Assembly (NCBI GenBank): GCA_963832245.1
Contig: CAWHTG010000003.1
Location: 558,001 to 622,000 of the forward strand
Source of the DNA: JABDBE01 sp963832245
GTDB taxonomy: Bacteria; Acidobacteriota; Terriglobia; Terriglobales; Acidobacteriaceae
Reading direction: 5' to 3'
Length of the DNA: 64,000 nucleotides
Below are positions 49,912 through 58,339 of this stretch, piece after piece. The notes under the pieces are model-generated. The model ran no database searches. It was not told the origin of the DNA and worked only from the letters and a program-made list of their open reading frames with translations. Position 1 is the stretch's first letter; each line of letters starts with the position of its first letter. The position numbers and the translations under genes are program-made.

Positions 49912-50474
49912 CTCGTCCCACCTTGACTTTCATTGCCGGAGCAAACGGATCCGGCAAGACTACCCTGACTCGCTGGAATTCTGAACTGTTCAAAGAAATT
50001 CCGCTTCTTGATCCTGACGCCATAGCAAATACGCTGCAAGCAACCGTCTCAACATTGTTTGCCGTGGCGGCAGCCCGCCAAGTTGTCAAATCCGCAAAAC
50101 AGCACTTGGAGCGAGGGGAAAGTTTCGCCGTTGAAACTACGTTGGCGGGAAAGAACTAACTTCAAATGATGCTGGACGCGAGAACCCGCGGTTTCGAAAT
50201 TATTCTCGTTTATATCGGAACAGAGAACGTAGAGACCAATCTCTCGCGAATCGCCGATCGGGTATTGGCGGGAGGCCACGACGTTCCGGAGCGAGACGTT
50301 CGTTGACGTTACAAACGCAGCTTTGAGAATCTGACAATAGCAATAAAACGTGCGGATCACACTATCCTGTTTGACAACTCAACCGACGATGGCTATCGCC
50401 TGATAGCAACATTGAGTACCTCAGGAAATCAATGGTTCGAGCCGAAACCGCGGTGGGTCAGCTTGGCGCTGTGA
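49908..50474 (+). pseudogene. Zeta-toxin-like P-loop gene with two stop codons
   Basis: One frame of 188 codons from GTG 49908 to TGA 50472-50474 is interrupted by TAA at 50157-50159 and TGA at 50304-50306. Everything else in that frame reads as one protein: L-T-F-I-A-G-A-N-G-S-G-K-T-T-L-T (Walker A), L-D-P-D-A-I-A, F-A-V-E-T-T-L-A-G-K, then G-F-E-I-I-L-V-Y-I-G, R-I-A-D-R-V-L-A-G-G-H-D-V-P and R-Y-K-R-S-F-E-N-L. This is the zeta-toxin/UDP-GlcNAc kinase-like family. TAA replaces a probable Tyr codon and TGA a probable Arg codon (CGA), both single-base changes. Recent inactivation is likely. Confidence 0.85.
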
Positions 50475-50527
50475 CCCGAGTTTCCCAGAGTGTGCAGGGT
50501 CCATCGGCCAACTTTGTGAGCCGATTT

Positions 50528-52579
50528 CTAGCGTCCGGCGGCTGCGGTAGCAGCACTGCGGTTACTTTCGAGGAGTTTCAACATAGCCTGATTATCGGCC
50601 GGGCGGGAGAAAAAGTATCCTTGGGACATCTCGCAGTTGAGCTCTTTCAGCAGCTTGATGTGCTCTGCGGTTTCCGTCCCTTCGGCGACAACTTTCAAGC
50701 CGAGGTTATGGGCAAGCATGATGATGACGCGCACGATCTCGCGGCTTTCCGAATCGGTGTCCATGTTCATGATGAAGGCGCGGTCGATTTTCAAGGTGTC
50801 AACGGGAATCCGGCGCAAACGGCTCAGCGAAGAATACCCCGTGCCAAAATCGTCGATGCTCAGGCGAACCCCGAGGGCCTTCAATTGAGAGAGCACGTGT
50901 CCCGATTTCTCCGCGTCCCCCATAGCGATGGTTTCAATGATTTCCAGTTGTATGCAGCTGGGATCCACACCGACCTGCGCGATCGTCTTTCCGATTTCAC
51001 TGGCTAAATCGGATTGTGCGAACTCCTTAGGGGTGATGTTCACGCTCATGGTCAGCGGTGGCGACGAAGGAAACTGAGTTTGCCAGGAGCGGAGATCTTC
51101 GCAGGCTTCGCGCAGCAGTTGCCGGTTCATAGGAATGATGAGCCCGGTTTCCTCCGCCACCGCAATAAACTCAATCGGCGGAAGAATGCCCTGCGGACGC
51201 TGCCAACGCGTCAGAGCCTCAAAGCCTGTGATCTTACCAGTCTGCACCGACACGATCGGTTGGTAGAAAACCCGGAATTCTCCCTGATCGAGAGCCTTGC
51301 GCAGGTCCGTCTCCAGGGTCAGCCGCTTCACAGCGCTCGCGTGCATGGCAGGGTCAGACACCTCACAGCGGGCCTTCCCGGCTTTCTTAGCTCGGTACAT
51401 AGCGATGTCCGCGTCGCGCATCAGATCTTCCGCCTGCGTGTGAGGGCTGGTGCTGGAAGCGATGCCGATGCTGGCCGATATGACTATTTCTTGTTGGTTC
51501 ACGAGAAATGGGGCGGCGAGTTCCGCTTGCACTCGTTCCGCAACCCGGACGGCTTCAATGGGATCTCGGATGTCGTCGAGCAGGACGGTGAATTCATCGC
51601 CACCAAGTCTGGCCAGCACGTCGTCATTGATAGGCTTGTCCGCTACCCCGCTGTTGCGCGGGCGCGAGACCAGGTCGGCGCGTCGCACTCCCTCTTTCAA
51701 TCTTTGCCCGATCTTAATTAGCAGCTCGTCCCCAGCCGTGTGTCCGAGGCTGTCATTGATAATTTTGAATTCGTCGACATCGATGAGCAAGACCGCGAAT
51801 TTGTAGTTTGCGTGCCGCTTGGAGAGGGTCAGAGCGTGCTGCAAGCGATCGAGGAAGAGCGCGCGATTCGGCAGGTTGGTGAGCCCATCGTGGAACGCAT
51901 TGTGGGCGAGTTGTTCCTCCGCCTGCTTGCGTTCAGTGATGTCGCGATTCACAATCACCAGTTTGTCGGTCTGTCCTTTTGCATTTCGGATCGGGCTGGC
52001 GGTCGATTCCAGCGTGCGCCAGGACCCGTCTTTATGGCGTATCCGGTACTCCATCCGCTCGCCACGGCCGGTGAGGCGAGCGTTTTCGGCGGCTTTCAAT
52101 ACGCGGGGGCGATCGTCAGGGTGAATTTGCTCAAGCGATGAAGTGGTCTTCAAGTCCTCGGCAGTATATCCAAGAACCTTTTCATAGGCGGGACTGTTGT
52201 AGAGCCGGCGGCCATTGCTATCGACGAGCGCGATCATATCAGCGGCATTTTCGCTGATGAGCTGAAAAAGCTGATCCCGCTCCGCGAGTTGGCGGCGTAT
52301 TCGGTGAAGTTGCAGGTGCTGGTAAACCGTGTAAAAGTCGAAGAGCAATACCAGAGCGGCCAGCCCGCGCACCCACTCCTTGAGGTCGAACCAGTACGAA
52401 GCGTCGGTATTCCAACGAAACCAGGGGAAGGTGAAGGAAACAATACCCAAGGTCAAGGCCAGGGTCACGGCTACGGCGAATCCCCACAGCCACCATTCAC
52501 GACCTTCGATCTGGCGCATCTCGGTCGGAATGGCCTCGGGACTGCTTTGGTTCACGTCTTGGAAATCTTGTGGATTCAT
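50528..52579 (-). CDS. Membrane-bound GGDEF/EAL cyclic di-GMP enzyme with PAS domain
   Basis: 683 residues. Two membrane helices (about 30-52 and 70-90) precede a PAS domain with PAC motif (about 105-225), a GGDEF domain (about 235-410) and an EAL domain (about 430-675). L-G-G-D-E-F is intact, so diguanylate cyclase activity is possible; about 17 extra residues (S-R-P-R-N-S-G-V-A-D-K-P) precede it. The EAL domain has E-A-L-T-R-W, N-I-T-P and D-D-F-G-T-G-Y-S-S-L, so phosphodiesterase activity is also possible. It may influence pili, since PilB here has an MshEN domain. No good ribosome binding site before the ATG at 52579. Confidence 0.92.
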   Translation of the reverse strand: MNPQDFQDVNQSSPEAIPTEMRQIEGREWWLWGFAVAVTLALTLGIVSFTFPWFRWNTDASYWFDLKEWVRGLAALVLLFDFYTVYQHLQLHRIRRQLAERDQLFQLISENAADMIALVDSNGRRLYNSPAYEKVLGYTAEDLKTTSSLEQIHPDDRPRVLKAAENARLTGRGERMEYRIRHKDGSWRTLESTASPIRNAKGQTDKLVIVNRDITERKQAEEQLAHNAFHDGLTNLPNRALFLDRLQHALTLSKRHANYKFAVLLIDVDEFKIINDSLGHTAGDELLIKIGQRLKEGVRRADLVSRPRNSGVADKPINDDVLARLGGDEFTVLLDDIRDPIEAVRVAERVQAELAAPFLVNQQEIVISASIGIASSTSPHTQAEDLMRDADIAMYRAKKAGKARCEVSDPAMHASAVKRLTLETDLRKALDQGEFRVFYQPIVSVQTGKITGFEALTRWQRPQGILPPIEFIAVAEETGLIIPMNRQLLREACEDLRSWQTQFPSSPPLTMSVNITPKEFAQSDLASEIGKTIAQVGVDPSCIQLEIIETIAMGDAEKSGHVLSQLKALGVRLSIDDFGTGYSSLSRLRRIPVDTLKIDRAFIMNMDTDSESREIVRVIIMLAHNLGLKVVAEGTETAEHIKLLKELNCEMSQGYFFSRPADNQAMLKLLESNRSAATAAAGR

Positions 52580-52709
52580 TTCGATGGGCTACGCCCGCCG
52601 ATCCCTGTAGGGATTCTAATTTGGGGACGAACCTATACAAGAGTTACGAAAGGTAGGTCCATTGGTGCTTGAGAAGCGGTGCTTTTCGAGTATTTGAAGA
52701 TTTGAGATC

Positions 52710-52780
52710 CGCCGTAAAACTCCTCGGTCAGTTGAGCGCCATAGATTTCACCCGAAGCTCACCGGAGGAGATGAGAATCG
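52710..52780 (-). pseudogene. Relic of an lpxB 5' end
   Basis: Reading the minus strand from 52778, codons give I-L-I-S-S-G-E; one frame over, from 52758, they give A-S-G-E-I-Y-G-A-Q-L-T-E-E. Together these match the first 20 or so residues of LpxB (I-L-I-S-A-G-E-A-S-G-E-M-Y-G-A-Q-L-I-E). A one-base deletion explains the shift. Nothing LpxB-like follows. It sits between the GGDEF/EAL and VWA genes. Confidence 0.5.
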
Positions 52781-52797
52781 CAGGCCTTCAATTTCTT

Positions 52798-54567
52798 TCA
52801 GTTCACCGAGAGCGGAGCGGTCACGCTGCCGATCCGGCCGCTGAGATTATCCCGGACCACAAACTTCACCTGATAATCTCCCGGGAGAAGATCGAACGAA
52901 TTCCTATAAATGATTCCTTCGGTTTTGATCTTGGCGAGCGCTTCGGCGGTCAAAGCGCCTTTGGCCGCGCCCCCGACATTGTTGGGTGCAGCGCCATCCT
53001 TTAGCGCTTGCGCGAGAAAGTCGACATCGTAGGAGTTGTCCCCTTCCATGGTCACGCCCGTCACCGGTAAGTGCAACGCAAATGCCACTTTCTTCTTGTT
53101 GCCGTCTGGCAAAGCTTCGCGCCAATGCACTGACAAAGGAATGCCGGTACTGTCGAAGGGAGACAACAATGCAAAGCCGAGATCAGCCTGCCGGGTCAGC
53201 CTGGGATTCATGGTGGCATTCGTAACCAGGAAACCGCTTCGGGCTCGCGCCTCCATGTCTTTGTGCTGCCGTTTGACGTGCAGCTTTCGCCAACCGGGTT
53301 TGGTGTTATGCGTGTCCAGATAGTAGCCAAGCAGATAATACGAAGTGGAATCCTGCACCGCCCGCTTGAACCCGGTAGCGAGATCGTTGTTGTTGTAATA
53401 AGCGCGCCCACCGGTCATGGCGGCAAAGTCTTGAAGTGTGCCAATGGTTGAAGATTGCAGCCAACTGCGATTGACGGCCCTCATTCCCAGAGCCTGTCCG
53501 CTCATAGCCCCGCGAGTCGCGCCGTCCGCCGCCGGAGAATTGCCGAATAACCCGCGAACATCCACTGGGTAGACTGACACCTGGGCATCGTTCAAGGCTT
53601 CCATCGCCCGCTCGTACAGGACCGATAGATCTCCGCCCGGCACCGCCGACGGAGAATCCATGTAGAAGGGAAAGCCGCCCGTGGCCCAGATAAGAGACTT
53701 CCTTCCCGGAATGCCTGAAAGCGACCAGGCAATGGCTAAAAAGGCCCGCATCGTGGTTTCAATGGCACGAGCCTGCTGGAAGCCGGCGTACAAGGCGTCG
53801 CCCTGCAAAATAAACTCCTCGATCCGGGTGGCGGGATCGCCACCGGGAGCTAGGGGAAGAATCCCGGATGTTGCTGCCCCACCCGGCGCGGCTAACGCCA
53901 GCGATTCAGCACTAACTCCCTGCATAGTGGGGAGTTCTCCCCGGACCTTTTTGAGCGCGTTCAGAAGCGAAGCAGGATCACTGGTAAGGCCGCTAATGGT
54001 TCTTACACCTCTGCTGCCGATGACGACCATCGCCATGACTGGCGCGGAATCCAAATTGTCGGCGAGGTACTTGACGAGCTGTTGCCGTCCGTAAGTCTGA
54101 TCGAGAAAAGGCGTATTTACCGTGTCGAGCGCGAACACGGCTACGTTGCGAGGCAGGTCCCCGTTGGCGAGATTTCTGAACGTCCCTGGGGGATTCGCTG
54201 CCTGCAGCAGCCGCGCACCGCTTGCGGTGATTTCTTCGAAGACGACGATCTTCTGCTCCTTGCCGTTCTCTTCAACCTTAAAGTCGTCTTTCTTCAGCGA
54301 ATGAATATGATTGCCGGCTTTATCGGTCACCACAGTCGGCATTTGCACCAGCACCGTCTCTGACCTGAACTCCACTCGCTGTTCATCATCGGCATGCACA
54401 GCCGGGATAACGGAACCGGGCATAGTGATATAAGGTCCGGAGTAGGCCCCGGGCGGGCCGCCGGCAGAGCGCGCTCCTCCGCCTCCTCCGCCACCCTTCT
54501 GGGCGGCAAGTTGAGTTGTGGCCAAAGCAAAGAACAAAAGAAGACCAAGGGGCCAACAGTGGCGCAT
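52798..54567 (-). CDS. Exported VWFA-related protein (acidobacterial type)
   Basis: 589 residues. Signal peptide (1-22, A-T-T-Q-L-A-A-Q), a glycine-rich stretch (24-40), then the VWFA-related domain typical of Acidobacteria. It begins F-R-S-E-T-V-L-V-Q-M-P-T-V-V-T-D-K-A-G-N and has V-A-V-F-A-L-D-T-V-N-T as its divergent metal-site strand; I-P-G-R-K-S-L-I-W-A-T-G-G-F follows. Many paralogues exist in these genomes; function is unknown. The ATG at 54567 has GGGAG upstream and starts the signal peptide, against the longer frame to 54696. Confidence 0.9.
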   Translation of the reverse strand: MRHCWPLGLLLFFALATTQLAAQKGGGGGGGARSAGGPPGAYSGPYITMPGSVIPAVHADDEQRVEFRSETVLVQMPTVVTDKAGNHIHSLKKDDFKVEENGKEQKIVVFEEITASGARLLQAANPPGTFRNLANGDLPRNVAVFALDTVNTPFLDQTYGRQQLVKYLADNLDSAPVMAMVVIGSRGVRTISGLTSDPASLLNALKKVRGELPTMQGVSAESLALAAPGGAATSGILPLAPGGDPATRIEEFILQGDALYAGFQQARAIETTMRAFLAIAWSLSGIPGRKSLIWATGGFPFYMDSPSAVPGGDLSVLYERAMEALNDAQVSVYPVDVRGLFGNSPAADGATRGAMSGQALGMRAVNRSWLQSSTIGTLQDFAAMTGGRAYYNNNDLATGFKRAVQDSTSYYLLGYYLDTHNTKPGWRKLHVKRQHKDMEARARSGFLVTNATMNPRLTRQADLGFALLSPFDSTGIPLSVHWREALPDGNKKKVAFALHLPVTGVTMEGDNSYDVDFLAQALKDGAAPNNVGGAAKGALTAEALAKIKTEGIIYRNSFDLLPGDYQVKFVVRDNLSGRIGSVTAPLSVN

Positions 54568-54688
54568 GGAGGACTCCCAAGAAAATACGCCATTATAACC
54601 GCGCCAAGGATTGGGCGGTGGCGAAAAGCTTGCCGCGCATAGGCAAGGGGCAGGTGGCGTCGCGCCAGCCAGCAAGATGCCGGCAGTA

Positions 54689-56632
54689 CTAATCATCTGC
54701 GTTGGCGGTCACTTGGGAGCCGTCAGCAACTTCCTGATCTTTGTATTGCAGTTGATAGAGCTTGTAGTAAATGCCACGACGGGCGAGCAATTGCTGGTGC
54801 GACCCCATCTCGCGAACCTGGCCTTTGTGCATCACCACAATTTTGTCGGCGCGCTGGATGGTTGAGAGCCGGTGCGCGATGATGACCGAGGTCCGGCCTT
54901 CGACCATGCGGCTGAGGGCATCGCGTACGCGGAATTCGGTTTCCGTATCCACGCTGGAGGTGGCTTCGTCGAGGATCAGGATTTTGGGGTCGTGCGCCAG
55001 GGCTCGGGCGAACGAGATTAGCTGCTTTTGTCCGGTCGAGAGCGTGCTGCCACGCTCGCGGACTTCTTCCTTGAAGCCATTGGGGAGAGCGCGGATGAAG
55101 TCCGCAAGATTCACGTCTTCCGCGGCTTTCTCCACGTCTTCGTCGTCGATGTCTTCCGTGCCCAGGCGAATGTTGCTGGCAACCGTTCCGCTGAAAAGGA
55201 ACGGATCCTGCAGGACCACGCCAAAGCGGCCGCGAAGATCGGCGAGGTCCATGTCTTTGACATCGACTCCGTCGATCTTGATCGCACCTTTCTGCACGTC
55301 GTAGAAGCGCATGAGCAGCGAGATGATCGTGGTTTTGCCTGCTCCCGTGTGGCCCACGATGGCGACGGTTTCGCCGGGCTCGATGGCGAAGCTGACATCG
55401 CGTAGGACCCAATCAGGCTCACCGGCCTTTGGAGGACGGGCGTCCGCGCCCGTCAGCGAAGATGCCACCGGCGAGCCGGGCGAGGACGCCCGGCCTCCAT
55501 TGTCTACTTTTGGGATATTTCTGTACGCGAACCACACCTGGTCGAACTCGATGCGGCCTGGACCTTTGGGCGTCTTAGTGATGGCGGGCGCTATAACCTC
55601 AGTCGGAGTGTCGAGCAACTTGAAGATGCGCTCGCTCGACGCCATGGCTGACTGCAGAATATTGTACTTCTCGCTGAGATCCTGAATGGGCCGGAAGAAG
55701 CGCTGCGCATACTGAATGAATGCAACCAGAACGCCGAGCGTAGTTGCGCCCCGAATCACATCATTGCCGCCGAACCAGATAACGCAGGCAATTGCGATCG
55801 CGGAAAGAACCTCGACCACGGGATAATAGACGGCGTGCGCTAGGATCGCGTCTTTGTAGGCGTCCATGTGAACGGAATTGACCTCGGAGAACTTGTCGTA
55901 GGCGCGTTCTTCGCGATTGAACAATTGCAGTACGACCATGCCGCTCACGTGCTCTTGCAAATAGCTGTTGATCCGAGCGATGGCTACGCGAATGCGCCGG
56001 TAAGAATCACGTACCTTGTCGCGGAAGATCTTGGTGGCGATACCGATCAGCGGCAGGACGGCAAACGTGATCAGAGCCAGCTTCCAGTTCATGCGCAACA
56101 TGATGGCGATAATGCCAGCCAGCACGAACACATCTTCGAAAATAGAGACCACGCCGGAGGTGAACATCTCGTTCACCGCATCCACATCGGTAGTCACGCG
56201 TGTCACCAGGCGGCCAACGGGATTTTTGTCGTAGAAACCGATGTGCATACGCTGCAGGTGACGGAAAATCTGGGCACGCAGATCAAACATCGTCTTCTGC
56301 CCCGCCCATTGCATGTAGTAGGTCTGCAAATATTCCAACAGGAAGCTGAGAACCAACAGGCCAACATAAAGGGCAGCGATTTGGGCGATCCCCGCAAGCG
56401 CACTGTTGCTCAGGAATCGATCCAGCGGGGTATGCAACCCGCGCACCGGGGCAAGGTACCGGTCAACGACGATCTTGGTGAGATAGGGCCCCAGAACGTC
56501 GGCGCCTGCCTTGAGCAAGATGGAAGCCAACGCAATCGTCACCTGCCACTTGTAGGGACGCAGGTAAGTGAGCAGCCGTTTCATCAACCGGCTGTCATAC
56601 GCTTTGCCTAATACTTCTTCTTCCGAGGCCAT
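54689..56632 (-). CDS. MsbA/LmrA-type ABC exporter with inserted repeat
   Basis: 647 residues. Six-helix ABC membrane domain (about 25-330) and an ATPase domain with Walker A G-H-T-G-A-G-K-T-T, signature L-S-T-G-Q-K-Q-L, Walker B I-L-I-L-D-E-A-T-S-S-V-D and H-loop I-A-H-R-L-S-T-I. Such half-transporters export lipids, drugs or peptides as homodimers. At the junction (about residues 385-412, between N-I-P-K-V-D and P-D-W-V-L-R-D-V-S-F) there is an extra segment rich in Gly, Ser, Pro and Ala, coded by hairpin DNA at 55431-55498. The segment precedes the first core strand of the ATPase domain, where a linker may be tolerated. Confidence 0.92.
   Translation of the reverse strand: MASEEEVLGKAYDSRLMKRLLTYLRPYKWQVTIALASILLKAGADVLGPYLTKIVVDRYLAPVRGLHTPLDRFLSNSALAGIAQIAALYVGLLVLSFLLEYLQTYYMQWAGQKTMFDLRAQIFRHLQRMHIGFYDKNPVGRLVTRVTTDVDAVNEMFTSGVVSIFEDVFVLAGIIAIMLRMNWKLALITFAVLPLIGIATKIFRDKVRDSYRRIRVAIARINSYLQEHVSGMVVLQLFNREERAYDKFSEVNSVHMDAYKDAILAHAVYYPVVEVLSAIAIACVIWFGGNDVIRGATTLGVLVAFIQYAQRFFRPIQDLSEKYNILQSAMASSERIFKLLDTPTEVIAPAITKTPKGPGRIEFDQVWFAYRNIPKVDNGGRASSPGSPVASSLTGADARPPKAGEPDWVLRDVSFAIEPGETVAIVGHTGAGKTTIISLLMRFYDVQKGAIKIDGVDVKDMDLADLRGRFGVVLQDPFLFSGTVASNIRLGTEDIDDEDVEKAAEDVNLADFIRALPNGFKEEVRERGSTLSTGQKQLISFARALAHDPKILILDEATSSVDTETEFRVRDALSRMVEGRTSVIIAHRLSTIQRADKIVVMHKGQVREMGSHQQLLARRGIYYKLYQLQYKDQEVADGSQVTANADD
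55431..55498. repeat. Hairpin repeat inside the ABC exporter gene
   Basis: GACGGGCG-TCCG-CGCCCGTC (55435-55454) and GCCGGGCG-AGGA-CGCCCGGC (55475-55494) are perfect 8-bp stems. They are enclosed by GGAGG (55431-55435) and CCTCC (55494-55498), so the whole element is also a larger inverted repeat. Confidence 0.7.
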
Positions 56633-56953
56633 GGTCGACTAGTGTCTTAAAGATACCCTAGATAGATGGCAAAGAAACAGGGAGGATGGAAAAGCTTTTT
56701 GTAGAGACGTAACTTGTTACGTCTCGGATCGCACCGTAAAGGTATGATTCGACAGCGAGGGCTTAGGGCACCTCTGAAGGAGAGCCCTGATACGAATCTC
56801 TAGTTTTTCAGCAACCGGTGAAGCCGGGTCAGCTAGGCTGCCATTGCGATATGGCTGAAGCCGTATCCTGATACGAATCGTGGGTGCGCCCTCGCCCGAG
56901 ACGCAGCCAGCTACGTCTCTACCGCGGCCAGGTGGCGGACGCAGGCGTCACGT
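56633..56953. other. Repeat-filled gap between ABC exporter and ketosynthase genes
   Basis: About 320 bases without a gene. It holds GAGACGTAAC-TT-GTTACGTCTC (56704-56725), GATATGGC-TGAA-GCCGTATC (56848-56867), a related GAGACGCAGC-CA-GCTACGTCTC with one mismatch (56898-56919) and a direct repeat of CCTGATACGAATC (around 56786 and 56867). No open frame of note. Confidence 0.7.
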
Positions 56954-58207
56954 CTATGCGATTTTTCTTAGTACCAGCGCGGAGTTCTTTGATCCGAATC
57001 CGACGCAGTTGCAGATTGCATGCTCGATCTGCGCTTTGCGGCCTGGGTCAGGGACGTAATCCAGGTCACACTCGGGGTCGCTGACGTCTAGGTTGATAGT
57101 GGGGGGAATCTTTCCGTGCTCCATGGCGATCAGGGTTGCGGCCAGGCTGGCGGAGCCGCAGGCACCTTGGGCGTGTCCGATCTGCGATTTCAGGCCGGAC
57201 ATTGGAATCCGGCTCGCATGTGCTCCTAGGGCAAGTTTCAGGGCACGCGTCTCCACGCGATCGTTCATCTCAGTGGAAGTGCCGTGCAGGTTCACGTATT
57301 GGACGTCCTCGGCCGCGATGCCCGCTTCTTCCAGCGCCAAAGTGATGGCGCGGGCGGGCTCTTCCGGCGAGTCGCTCATGCGAACCCGGTGGAAGGCCTC
57401 GCAGGTCGAAGCGTAGCCGGTGATTTCGGCATAGATTCGGGCGCCTCGCGCGCGGGCATGGACGTAGTCTTCAAGGATAAACATCCAGGAACCCTCGGCG
57501 ATCACAAACCCATCGCGGTCGGCGGAAAATGGCCGCGAGGCGCGCTCCGGTTCCTGGTTCCAGGACTGGGTGAGCGCGCGCAACAAAGTGTAGCCTTTGA
57601 TAATGCCGGGAGTAATTGGCGAGTCGACGCCGCCGACCAGAAACATAGGCTGCACTCCCGCCTGAATATGCTGATAGGCGTAACCGAGGGCGTCGGTGGA
57701 TGAAGTGCATCCAGCAGTAACCACGTGACTGTAGCCGCGAAAGCCGAAACGCATGCTGATTTCGCTGGGAATGGTGCCCATGGTTCCGCTGGGAATACAG
57801 AACAGGCTGACCTGCTTGATGTGTCCTGAATGCCAGAGCCGGTATTGTTCTTCAGAGAATTCTTGTGCTCCACCGCCCGTGCCCAGGATCACGCCGATTT
57901 CGCGCTTCTCGTCCATGGACATTGCTGCCGGGTCGAGGCCGGCATCCTGGATGGCCTCGCTTGAGGCGGCTACAGCTAAGGGCACGACCCGCGAAACGTG
58001 TTTGCGCTCGCGAGCATCCACCCACGCAAGTTCGTCAAACTCGGGGATCTCGCCGGCGATATGGACAGGCAGTTCGCAGGGATCAAATCGTGAAATGCGT
58101 TTCACACCGGACTTTCCGGCCAGAACAGCGAGGCAGAAGGCTTCCTTGCCGATGCCGTTGGGGCTGACCACACCCATTCCGGTGACAACCACGCGGGGAA
58201 GGATCAT
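56954..58207 (-). CDS. Beta-ketoacyl-ACP synthase family protein (FabF-like)
   Basis: 417 residues of the ketosynthase fold, starting with V-V-V-T-G-M-G-V-V-S-P-N-G. Catalytic Cys in V-T-A-G-C-T-S-S-T-D-A (about 166), the two His residues in N-L-H-G-T-S-T-E-M-N-D and S-Q-I-G-H-A-Q-G-A-C-G, so the condensing triad is complete. It would elongate acyl-ACP or a secondary acyl chain; the lack of an adjacent acyl carrier protein or other fab gene leaves its pathway open. Divergent from the hemW-like gene, 132 bases apart. Confidence 0.88.
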   Translation of the reverse strand: MILPRVVVTGMGVVSPNGIGKEAFCLAVLAGKSGVKRISRFDPCELPVHIAGEIPEFDELAWVDARERKHVSRVVPLAVAASSEAIQDAGLDPAAMSMDEKREIGVILGTGGGAQEFSEEQYRLWHSGHIKQVSLFCIPSGTMGTIPSEISMRFGFRGYSHVVTAGCTSSTDALGYAYQHIQAGVQPMFLVGGVDSPITPGIIKGYTLLRALTQSWNQEPERASRPFSADRDGFVIAEGSWMFILEDYVHARARGARIYAEITGYASTCEAFHRVRMSDSPEEPARAITLALEEAGIAAEDVQYVNLHGTSTEMNDRVETRALKLALGAHASRIPMSGLKSQIGHAQGACGSASLAATLIAMEHGKIPPTINLDVSDPECDLDYVPDPGRKAQIEHAICNCVGFGSKNSALVLRKIA

Positions 58208-58339
58208 CAGTTTATAGTTCCTAGTTCCACTCCTCAGGATAAAACCCGTCTGTCGTCGCTAAGTTCCGCGAGTAATCAAGACTCTGGTAAATGCAGGCTG
58301 TGATTACAGTGTCCCGCCAAAGGTGAAATAATCGTCGGG

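Noticed and set aside
49604..50089. 161-codon minus-strand frame opposite the zeta-like gene
   Set aside because: No domain, low-complexity composition, and it is antisense to the clear zeta-like reading frame.
51600..51670. Extra residues before GGDEF as another repeat insertion
   Set aside because: The DNA lacks a strong stem-loop and similar extra residues occur in other GGDEF/EAL proteins as far as I recall.
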